From a bacterium (GTDB lineage Bacteria > Krumholzibacteriota > Krumholzibacteriia > LZORAL124-64-63): a DNA stretch of 64,000 nucleotides. Shown here in pieces: positions 57,065 to 64,000 of this stretch (the stretch's first letter is position 1; each line of letters opens with the position of its first letter). The translations under genes and the position numbers were made by a program. Under the pieces are notes generated by a model, which saw only the letters and a program-made list of their open reading frames with translations, did not search any database and was not told the DNA's origin. The DNA lies in contig JAAEQC010000092.1 of NCBI GenBank assembly GCA_024231905.1, positions 1-64,000 of the forward strand, written 5' to 3'.

Positions 57065-58987
57065 ATGGCGCTGAAGACTGCCACCGGCAGGCAGGTGCTG
57101 GCGGGACTCCTGACGGGTCTCGTGGCCGGCCTTTTGCTCACCGCCTTGGTGGTGGACGCCGGCCATCGGCGCCTGAACGGGGTCGCGGCCCAGCAGCGGG
57201 CGGTCATCGCCACGGCCGCCGCCGCCGAGGCCCTGGCCGCCGGCGGCGAGGACGCGCAGGATCTGGTCGAACGCCTGGTGGAGCGGATCCCCGACCTCGA
57301 GGAATTGCGGGTGGTGGACGTGGGCTCGCGCAGCCTGTCCGCCTCGACCCACGCGACCGACCGGGAGGCGGGGGTGCCGCCGCGGCGCCTGACCCGCGAC
57401 GAGAAGTCCCTCTACGACCAGGCCCGCGAACTGCAGGCCGCCCGCCGCACCAACGAGCAGGAGGCCGAGGCCCGCAAGAACGAGGTGCTCGCCGAAGTGC
57501 TGCCGGACGGACGGCTGCAACTGGTAGTGCCGGTCATGGAGGGCGACCGGGTGACGGGCGCCGTGCAGGCCTGGTGCGGGGGCGCGCCCGCCGACCGCAT
57601 CGGTGGACCGGGCTTCGCGCCCTGGCTGGTGGCCGCGGTCTGCATCGTGGTCTTCCTGGTGGTGATGCGTCTGGTGCCGTCCCCCCGGGCCCGGGTCCTG
57701 GTCTCCCTGGTGATCCTGGCGGCCGGCCTCTGGTTCCATGCCGATTTGGCCGTGGACGGCCTGGCCGACCACCGCGTGCGCCTGGAGGAGGGGCTCCGCG
57801 ACCACGCCTTCGCGCTGCAGGAGATTTGCGCGGCGTCGCTGCCGGGCGTCGGCGCCGATCCCTCGGCCTGGGACCTGGACCGCTACCGCCAGCCGCGCGG
57901 GCGCTTCGACGCCGCCGGCGAACTCGACCTGGAGGTCGTCCGCGCCGGCGCCGCGCCCACCCTGCGCCGCTTCGGCCAGAGCGCCGCCGTCCTGTCGGTG
58001 ATCGCCCTGGTGCTGCAGTGGTGGGTGGCCGGGGGCTGGGCGACTGCCTCCTGGCGGGCGCTCGTGAAGAACCGGAGCGCTTACGGTTTCGTGCTGCCGG
58101 CCATGGTGGGCATGGTGCTGCTGGTCTTCTACCCGTTCACCTACGGCCTGGCCATCAGCTTCACCGGCAAGACCCTCTACAACGTCAACGAGCCTCTGGT
58201 CGACCTCTTCGTGGGCTTCGAGAACTACGTGCAGATCCTCAAGGATATCGACGTCTTCACGACGGCCGAGGACGGCAGCCGGATCATCAATTTCCAGAGC
58301 TTCTATTGGACCCTCGGCTTCACCATCCTCTGGACCGTGAGCAACGTGTCCATCGGCGTGAGCCTGGGCCTACTGCTGGCGCTGATCCTCAACACCAAGG
58401 GACTTGCCCTGCGGCCCCTCTACCGCATCATCCTGATCCTACCCTGGGCCGTGCCCAACTACATCACGGCCCTCATCTGGAAGGGCATGTTCCACAAGCA
58501 GTTCGGGGTGATCAACCAGATCGTGCAGATCTTCGGCGGCGAGCCCATCGCCTGGTTCGACGCCTGGGGGACGAGCTTCGCGGCGGTCCTGATGACCAAC
58601 GCCTGGCTCAGCTTCCCGTTCATGATGGTGATCTCCCTGGGGGCTCTGCAGTCCATCCCGGGGGACCTCTACGAAGCGGCGCGGGTGGACGGCGCGGGCA
58701 AGTTCCAGCAGTTCCGCTTCATCACCCTGCCCTCGCTCAAACCGGCGCTGGTGCCGGCGGTGATCCTGTCGGTGGTGTGGACGTTCAACATGTTCAACAT
58801 CATCTACCTGGTAAGCCAGGGCGAACCGGCCGGCGCCACGGAGATCCTCATCACCGAGGCGTACAAGATCGCCTTCGAGCAGTACCGCTACGGCTACGCG
58901 GCGGCCTATTCCGTGGTGATCTTCATGATCCTGCTGGCCTACGGGATCTGGCAGAATCGGACGACCAAGGCGACGGAGGGCATATGA
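57065..58987 (+). CDS. malF: Maltodextrin permease MalF-like with a large N-terminal sensor-like extension (640 aa)
   Basis: The canonical permease core begins only about residue 338 (AYGFVLPAMVGMVLLVFYPF) and carries the EAA loop YEAARVDGAGKFQQFRFITL. Ahead of it lie about 335 extra residues: a first membrane helix (about 10-32), an extracytoplasmic region of about 150 residues with a helical part and a small beta part (LQLVVPVMEGDRVTGAVQAW), two helices (about 184-204, 210-228), another outer region, and a helix about 305-322. The order helix-loop-helix resembles sCACHE-type sensor inputs. E. coli MalF has a periplasmic loop but not this arrangement. Its stop overlaps malG by ATGA. Confidence 0.92.
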   Translation: MALKTATGRQVLAGLLTGLVAGLLLTALVVDAGHRRLNGVAAQQRAVIATAAAAEALAAGGEDAQDLVERLVERIPDLEELRVVDVGSRSLSASTHATDREAGVPPRRLTRDEKSLYDQARELQAARRTNEQEAEARKNEVLAEVLPDGRLQLVVPVMEGDRVTGAVQAWCGGAPADRIGGPGFAPWLVAAVCIVVFLVVMRLVPSPRARVLVSLVILAAGLWFHADLAVDGLADHRVRLEEGLRDHAFALQEICAASLPGVGADPSAWDLDRYRQPRGRFDAAGELDLEVVRAGAAPTLRRFGQSAAVLSVIALVLQWWVAGGWATASWRALVKNRSAYGFVLPAMVGMVLLVFYPFTYGLAISFTGKTLYNVNEPLVDLFVGFENYVQILKDIDVFTTAEDGSRIINFQSFYWTLGFTILWTVSNVSIGVSLGLLLALILNTKGLALRPLYRIILILPWAVPNYITALIWKGMFHKQFGVINQIVQIFGGEPIAWFDAWGTSFAAVLMTNAWLSFPFMMVISLGALQSIPGDLYEAARVDGAGKFQQFRFITLPSLKPALVPAVILSVVWTFNMFNIIYLVSQGEPAGATEILITEAYKIAFEQYRYGYAAAYSVVIFMILLAYGIWQNRTTKATEGI

Positions 58988-59865
58988 GCAGACGTACCGA
59001 CAGCGTCGGGCACCTCTGGCTGCACCTGTTCCTGCTGGTGATGGTGGTGATCACCGTCTACCCGATCCTGTGGGTGCTCTCGGTGGCCTTCAGCGGCGGG
59101 CAGAGCCTGGCCTTCGCCGACCTGCCGCCGGACCCGGGGGTGCTGGACCGGCTGCGCGCCATCGTGCCCTGGCCCGAACAGTTGACCTGGTCCAACTTCT
59201 CGGACGTCTTCTCCCAGCAGCCCTTCGGCCGGTGGCTCCTGAACAGCACCATCGTGGCGGGGGCGACGACCCTCTGCGGGGTCTTCCTGGCCAGCACGGC
59301 GGGCTATGCCTTCAGCCGCTTCAAGTTCCCCGGTCGCCGGGCGGGCATGATGGGCTTCCTGGTTTCCCAGATGTTCCCGGGCACGCTGACGCTGGTGCCC
59401 CTTTACATCATCATCGTCGTGTGGCTGGAGTTGGGCTCCAATTTCCTGGGGCTCATCCTCCTCTACTCGACGACGGCGATCCCGTTCTGCGTGTGGATGC
59501 TGAAGGGCTACTTCGATACCATCCCCATCGAACTGGAGGAGTCGGCCAAGATGGACGGGGCTTCGGCGCTGACGATCTTCTACCGGATCATCCTGCCTCT
59601 ATCCAAGCCGGCCATCGCCGTGACGGCGCTGTTCAGCTTCATGACCGCCTGGAACGAGTTCGTCCTGGCCCTGACGATCATGGACCAGGAGATCATGTAC
59701 ACGGCGCCGGTGGGCCTACGCTTTTTCGTGGGCGGCTACGCCGAGCAGCAATGGGGATACTTCGCGGCGGGGTCCATCGTGGCGGCCCTGCCGGTGATGA
59801 TCCTGTTCCTGATCCTGCAGAGATATCTGATTTCCGGCTTGACCGCAGGCGCGGTCAAGGGATGA
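58984..59865 (+). CDS. malG: Maltodextrin permease MalG-like
   Basis: Second membrane subunit. The ATG at 58984 overlaps the malF stop; the frame is open far upstream inside malF, but only this start gives a MalG N-terminus (MSRRTDSVGHLWLHLFLLVM). Six helices are predicted. The EAA loop LEESAKMDGASALTIFYRII contacts MalK. Ends YLISGLTAGAVKG, the standard MalG tail. 293 residues. Confidence 0.95.
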   Translation: MSRRTDSVGHLWLHLFLLVMVVITVYPILWVLSVAFSGGQSLAFADLPPDPGVLDRLRAIVPWPEQLTWSNFSDVFSQQPFGRWLLNSTIVAGATTLCGVFLASTAGYAFSRFKFPGRRAGMMGFLVSQMFPGTLTLVPLYIIIVVWLELGSNFLGLILLYSTTAIPFCVWMLKGYFDTIPIELEESAKMDGASALTIFYRIILPLSKPAIAVTALFSFMTAWNEFVLALTIMDQEIMYTAPVGLRFFVGGYAEQQWGYFAAGSIVAALPVMILFLILQRYLISGLTAGAVKG

Positions 59866-59921
59866 TAGGGAAGAACACCATGTCCGATACTGTCAGATCA
59901 CCTCAACCGAGAGGAGTCGAC

Positions 59922-60686
59922 ATGCGAGGAATGAAAACGCTGGTCCTGATCGCACTGCTGGCGCTGCCGGCGGCCGTCCTGGCCGGCGATGTGAAGATCA
60001 GCGATCCCAAGGGCGACGATTTCGGCCCAGGGGAGTACGTCTACCCCACGGACGCGGTCTACGTGGCCGGATCGTTCGACGTCACCAAGTTCGAATTGAA
60101 GGACAAGGGCGACAAGGCGGAAATCGCCGTCACCGTCGGCTCCAAGCTCGAGGATCCCTGGCGCATGGGCAACGGGTTCTCCGTGCAGATGGCCTTCGTC
60201 TTCATCGACAACGCCGAGGGCGGCTTCACCACCTGCCCGCCGGGCCTGAACCTGGCCTTCGCCGAGGATTCGGCCTGGGACGTGTGCGTGGTCCTGTCGC
60301 CCCAGCCCATGTCGCGGGTGCGCCAGGAGGCCGACGCCAAGGCCGGTGCCATGGCTTCGAGCATCATCGCGCCCACGCGGGTCAAGGGTAAGCGCTCGAC
60401 CATCTCCGGCACGGTCGACATGGCGGACCTGGGCGAGGGCGATCCCGCCACCTGGAAGTACCAGGTCGTCATGCAGTCCAACGAGGGCTTCCCCGACGGA
60501 CAGGACCTGCTGACGCGCAAGGTGAACGAGTTCGAGGGCCAGCACCGCTTCGGCGGCGGCACGGACTTCGACTGTGATCCCCACGCCATCGACATCCTGG
60601 GCGACCACGCCCAGCTCAAGGCCTACGAGTGCAACGAAGATGGAACGACCAAGACGTTGGCCGTGGTCGGGCTCGAGAAGCCCTAG
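59922..60686 (+). CDS. Exported glucodextranase C-terminal-domain (DOMON-like) protein (254 aa)
   Basis: GAGAGGAG stands about 7 nt before the ATG at 59922, which starts a signal peptide (ending VLAGD). The mature protein begins with DPKGDDFGPGEYVYPTD, then DVTKFELKDKGDKAEIAVTV, the hallmark of the glucodextranase C-terminal carbohydrate-binding domain. No catalytic domain is present, so it likely binds glucans or cell-wall sugars in the periplasm or at the surface. The same module starts the enzyme at 62866. It lies between the importer and the barrel gene. Confidence 0.85.
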   Translation: MRGMKTLVLIALLALPAAVLAGDVKISDPKGDDFGPGEYVYPTDAVYVAGSFDVTKFELKDKGDKAEIAVTVGSKLEDPWRMGNGFSVQMAFVFIDNAEGGFTTCPPGLNLAFAEDSAWDVCVVLSPQPMSRVRQEADAKAGAMASSIIAPTRVKGKRSTISGTVDMADLGEGDPATWKYQVVMQSNEGFPDGQDLLTRKVNEFEGQHRFGGGTDFDCDPHAIDILGDHAQLKAYECNEDGTTKTLAVVGLEKP

Positions 60687-60719
60687 GACCGCGACCGATC
60701 AATTCCGGGAGGAGTACCG

Positions 60720-62792
60720 ATGAAACGCACTCACGCAATCGTGCTGGCGGTCGTCGCACTGGCCTGGCTCGCCGCGGGCGTCGCCATGGCTGCCGACGGA
60801 CAGAAACTGCAGTGGACCGGTGTGAACTACACCAAGTTCCTCTGGGGCAACCAACGCTTCGACGGGTCCATGTACAACTTCACCACCATCCCCAACGAGG
60901 GTGGCGGCGACAACGGTCAGGGCACTGAGTTCGAGCTGCTCTTCCAGAGCAAACCGAGCGACAAGGTCGAGGTGAAGGGCCGCATCAAGAGCCGCTTCAA
61001 CCAGAACCACTGGACGAACTTCGGCGGCTTCGGGGGCTACCCCGGCGCCGACTTCGGCACCACCGAGGCCGGCGACGGCGGCGAGTGGGATCCCCGCAGC
61101 AACCAGTACATCAAGCTGCGCGGCATCACCGTAGCCATCACCCCGGGCTACTCGTGGCTGCAGCGGGCGACCATCGGTTCGAACGACTTCGGCATGTTCG
61201 ACGCGTTCTCCATCGGCAAGATCCGCTACATCGATCGCGACAACGGCAAGGGCCTGGTCTTTCAGGGCAACTTCATGGACGGCCGCCTGAACTACGACGC
61301 GACGCGCATCAGCCTGCCGCGCCTGTGGGCGGGCGCGGGCTACGCCACCGGTGACTACACGGTCCAGGATGCCGGTTACGGGCTCCAGTTCAAGTTCGAC
61401 GCCAACGACGACCTGGACCTGGCCTACGTCTTCAGCTACGTGAGCGACATCGAACAGGATGCCAACGACTTCAACGTGGACGACGGTCTCGATGTGGTCA
61501 TGCGCCAGCGCAACGCGGTCCACGGCCTGCGCGCCGACTGGACCGCCACCGACCTGGTCGACGTGCACCTGAAGGGGTACTACTCCAAGTACTACACCCA
61601 CGACGGTTTCGTCGGTCTGAACAGCGGCATCGGCACCTACAGCGCCTACCCCGTGGGCAACCTGGACGACTACACGTTCATGGGCGACCTCAACGTCTCC
61701 GACATCATGGAGACTGGACTGTCGCTGAACGTGCAGTACTTCAACATCGGCGCGGACTACGTGTCGGTCATGGCGGCCCGGCGGGAGTCCGACGTGCTGC
61801 TGACCGAGGGCCACGAGGCCGCCTGGTTCATGCCCCAGACCAACAACGGCGCCTGGGCCAACCCCACCCTCATGGGCTACGGCGGCTTCCTGGGCCACGC
61901 CCAGCAGGTGGCCACCACCAACGTCGACAACGAGTTCATCGACTTCGACGAGCCCCTGGCCGAGACCGTCATCGGTTGGAAGGGCATCACGGTGGTACCC
62001 AGTTGGGGCAGCGGTGACCTGGACCTGGCCGGCGAATTCAGCTACATCGACTACAACACCAACTGGCAGCTGTGGGGCGACGACGCCTACTCGTGGAGCG
62101 TCCATCCCTACCCGACGGCCGAGCCCGGCGCGGCCATGCTGTCGGCGCGCAACGCCTACAACCCGTTCCAGGAGAAGACGACCACCATCGGCGTCCTCAA
62201 GGGCGAGTACTACCTGGCCAACCTCGAGGTCGAACTCCACGGTCGCTTCAAGTACGTGGACGAGGAAGACCTGCGGATCAACGACGAGGCTCATCTGCCC
62301 GGCGCGGCTACGGCCGATCCCGGTGTGGCCAGCCACTTCGCCGACGGCGGCGGCTGGAAGAACTTCGACAGCCTCGAGGACGACGATCGCAAGATGGAGA
62401 TGACGGTCGTGTCCCTGGGCGCCGGTAAGCAGCTCACCGACGAGCTCTTCGCCGACCTGACCTGGGTATACTACGACGTGGACCTGGTGGACGGCACCAC
62501 GGCCTTCCAGGCCTGGAACGCCCACCCCATGGCCGGCGGCAAGCACAAGCGGAACGACATCGTCCTGGCGGCGTCCTACATCGTCGGTGGCGTGGAGTTC
62601 GGCGGCACGGTGCAGTTCGCCTACGGCACCTACGCGCCGGACTACGGCGACGGCTACACGGTGGAGTACCGCACCAAGGCCGACGGATCCCAGGAAGCCG
62701 GTTTCACCGGTCGCTGGGGCCGTTGGAACTCTTTGGAGAAGAAGTACTTCGAGCACCAGCGGATGAAGGCCTACATGAAGCTGAACTTCTAG
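60720..62792 (+). CDS. Predicted outer-membrane beta-barrel (porin-like) protein (690 aa)
   Basis: GGGAGGAG precedes the ATG; the signal peptide ends VAMAADG. The mature chain has dozens of short alternating strands rich in Tyr/Trp/Asp (FNYDAT-like turns, DLAYVFSYVSDIEQDANDFN, VDVHLKGYYSKYYTHDGF) and ends in an aromatic residue after a basic segment (RMKAYMKLNF), the typical signal for barrel insertion. The family resembles large alginate-export/porin-like barrels, but the specific family is not recognised. Its place after the mal importer suggests it may carry maltodextrins across the outer membrane, filling a LamB- or SusC-like role. Confidence 0.75.
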   Translation: MKRTHAIVLAVVALAWLAAGVAMAADGQKLQWTGVNYTKFLWGNQRFDGSMYNFTTIPNEGGGDNGQGTEFELLFQSKPSDKVEVKGRIKSRFNQNHWTNFGGFGGYPGADFGTTEAGDGGEWDPRSNQYIKLRGITVAITPGYSWLQRATIGSNDFGMFDAFSIGKIRYIDRDNGKGLVFQGNFMDGRLNYDATRISLPRLWAGAGYATGDYTVQDAGYGLQFKFDANDDLDLAYVFSYVSDIEQDANDFNVDDGLDVVMRQRNAVHGLRADWTATDLVDVHLKGYYSKYYTHDGFVGLNSGIGTYSAYPVGNLDDYTFMGDLNVSDIMETGLSLNVQYFNIGADYVSVMAARRESDVLLTEGHEAAWFMPQTNNGAWANPTLMGYGGFLGHAQQVATTNVDNEFIDFDEPLAETVIGWKGITVVPSWGSGDLDLAGEFSYIDYNTNWQLWGDDAYSWSVHPYPTAEPGAAMLSARNAYNPFQEKTTTIGVLKGEYYLANLEVELHGRFKYVDEEDLRINDEAHLPGAATADPGVASHFADGGGWKNFDSLEDDDRKMEMTVVSLGAGKQLTDELFADLTWVYYDVDLVDGTTAFQAWNAHPMAGGKHKRNDIVLAASYIVGGVEFGGTVQFAYGTYAPDYGDGYTVEYRTKADGSQEAGFTGRWGRWNSLEKKYFEHQRMKAYMKLNF

Positions 62793-62814
62793 GCCCCGCT
62801 TCCGCGGCCGACAG

Positions 62815-62842
62815 GGACCCCGGGGCTGCAGCCCCGGGGTCC
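62815..62842. terminator. Perfect 28-bp palindrome after the barrel gene
   Basis: The two 14-nt arms (62815-62828 and 62829-62842) are exact complements without a spacer; as RNA it would form a GC-rich hairpin with a small loop. No U tract follows, so it may be a transcript 3' stabiliser, a partial terminator or a DNA-binding site. Confidence 0.55.
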
Positions 62843-62865
62843 GTCTCTGAAACGGAGGATTTTCC

Positions 62866-64000
62866 ATGTCCCGGTTCCCGCGTCTGTTGACGGTTCTCGT
62901 TCCCTCCTGCGCGTTCGTCCTGGCGGCGGCTTTCCCGGCCACCGCCGCGATCTTCGAGCTCGAGGACCCGGTGGGGGACGACCACGGCGACGGCAACCTG
63001 ATCTACCCGGGCCTGCGCCTGGCCGCGGGGGACCTGGACCTGACGGGCTTCAAGGTGGAGAACAAGGGCGATCACGCCGTCTTCACCGTGGAATTCGACC
63101 GGCGCATCAAACAACCGGAGCGGGGCGCCGCCGACGAGCTCGGCAACGATTTCACCCGCATCGCCCGCCACGGTTTCTACCAGTTCAACCTGGACATCTA
63201 CATCGACACGGACCGGCGCCGGGGCTCGGGCCAGGTGCGTACCCTGCCGGGCCGCCTGGCGCAGATCGATCCCTCCACGGCCTGGGAGGTGGCGCTCATC
63301 GCCAGTCCCCGGCCGACGGTCATGTCGCGCATGCTGCGCGGCCTGATCGAGGCCGAGTTGCGGGCGGAGGTGCTCGACGGCACGCGGGAGGCCACGGACG
63401 AGGTGATGCAACGCCGGCTAGCGGCGACCATGGACCGCCAGGTCCACTACCCGACCAAGTTCCAGGTGCGCGGAAAACGCATCTCCTTCGAGGTGCCCCA
63501 CGAGGTGCTCGGCGGCGAGGCGCGGGACACCTGGGCCTACACGGTTTTCGTCACCGGTGCGAGCCTCGAATCAAGCCTGGAACTCCTGTCGAGCGTGGGC
63601 GGCCGGGAGAGCCTGGAGGCCCAGCTGGGCGTGTTGCCCGTCTCACCCGGCGAGTGGCAGGAGCGCTTCGGGGGCGGTCGCCGGGGCGAGCCCCTGCAGC
63701 CGCCCATCGTGGATCTCTTCGTGCCGGCGAACGTGCGTCAGGAAACGGTCCTCGGCGACTTCGACAGCGCCCGCAACCGGCGGGCCGTGCTGCCGGGCAT
63801 CGTCCCCGGCGGCGGAGTGCAGCACACGGCCTCCGGTCCGGCCTGGGACCTGGAACGCTGGCGCGGTCAGGTGGGCTACGAGATCTTCGTCCGCAGCTTC
63901 AAGGACAGCGACGGCGACGGCATCGGCGACTTCAATGGTCTGACCGCCAACCTGGACTACCTCAACGACGGCGACCCCACCACCGACACGGACCTGGGGA
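62866..64000 (+). CDS. Exported GH13 enzyme with N-terminal glucodextranase-C-like module (3' end outside window)
   Basis: CGGAGG precedes the ATG at 62866; the signal peptide ends FPATAA. Residues 30-250 match the module of the 59922 gene: [20 protein letters not shown] and [20 protein letters not shown], extended by a helical part ([20 protein letters not shown]). At about residue 335 a GH13 barrel begins: [20 protein letters not shown], then [20 protein letters not shown], where the window ends. The catalytic residues are beyond the window. 378 codons are visible. The barrel start is closely related to the lipoprotein amylase at 51369. Confidence 0.9.
   Translation, partial: MSRFPRLLTVLVPSCAFVLAAAFPATAAIFELEDPVGDDHGDGNLIYPGLRLAAGDLDLTGFKVENKGDHAVFTVEFDRRIKQPERGAADELGNDFTRIARHGFYQFNLDIYIDTDRRRGSGQVRTLPGRLAQIDPSTAWEVALIASPRPTVMSRMLRGLIEAELRAEVLDGTREATDEVMQRRLAATMDRQVHYPTKFQVRGKRISFEVPHEVLGGEARDTWAYTVFVTGASLESSLELLSSVGGRESLEAQLGVLPVSPGEWQERFGGGRRGEPLQPPIVDLFVPANVRQETVLGDFDSARNRRAVLPGIVPGGGVQHTASGPAWDLERWRGQVGYEIFVRSFKDSDGDGIGDFNGLTANLDYLNDGDPTTDTDLG

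Noticed and set aside
57574-58983. Open frame joining inside malF to malG as one 763-residue protein
   Set aside because: The first 470 codons are a shadow of malF in another frame; the ATG at 58984 starts a standard MalG.
1-64000. CRISPR arrays, rRNA and tRNA genes, insertion-sequence transposases
   Set aside because: No regularly spaced repeats, no rRNA-like or cloverleaf sequence, and no transposase motif was found on reading the window.

Overview
The window is about 64 kb of high-GC DNA from a diderm bacterium. It carries lipoproteins with clear lipoboxes, a predicted outer-membrane barrel, a periplasmic sugar-binding protein and TatC. Several secreted proteins end in a FlgD/T9SS-type Ig-like C-terminal domain (NPFNPST...GVYFYRL style). 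Together with pyruvate phosphate dikinase and Asp-box surface proteins, this suggests the FCB superphylum, for example Krumholzibacteriota, Eisenbacteria or Latescibacterota. That placement is inference from protein style, not a phylogeny.

Layout. 1-7.9 kb: end of one sorting-domain protein, then two related large lipoproteins and an Asp-box (BNR) protein with a C-terminal sorting domain. 8-18.6 kb: ppdK, a VWA-type membrane protein, a lamin-tail-domain protein, two exported unknowns and a soluble unknown. 18.6-33.1 kb: housekeeping block of an aminotransferase, arcC, purD-purE-tsaC, rpiB-glyA-nrdR-tatC, a polyprenyl synthase, rsfS-argS, a PfkB kinase, an unknown two-domain protein and purM. 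33.4-46 kb: a sigma-54 activator gene split in two by an 11,055-bp integrated element. 46-64 kb: an alpha-glucan locus with an E-set lipoprotein, type I pullulanase, three GH13 enzymes (the last cut by the window end), a complete MalK-E-F-G importer, a glucodextranase-C-like protein and a barrel protein.

The element is the most unusual part. It is bounded by a 9-bp repeat, CCTTGCCGG. Joining the flanks at that repeat restores an uninterrupted 501-residue sigma-54 activator. Its right half is one leftward operon: an excisionase/AlpA-like HTH protein, small ORFs, a winged-helix replication-like protein, a small-terminase gene with one in-frame stop, and a large serine recombinase. No capsid, tail or large-terminase gene is visible. 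This resembles a phage-satellite layout. The left half runs mainly rightward: unknown and membrane proteins, a degraded second serine recombinase, a tyrosine recombinase under a consensus promoter, a ribbon-helix-helix protein, and an overlapping DprA-like/phosphoribosyltransferase pair that is a defence candidate.

In the glucan locus the likely flow is: surface or periplasmic pullulanase and amylases cut branched alpha-glucans, the barrel protein may pass maltodextrins across the outer membrane, and MalE with MalFGK imports them. MalF carries an unusual N-terminal extension of about 335 residues. No tRNA, rRNA or CRISPR array was found. Start sites and promoters were judged by eye from Shine-Dalgarno and -35/-10 patterns and are predictions.
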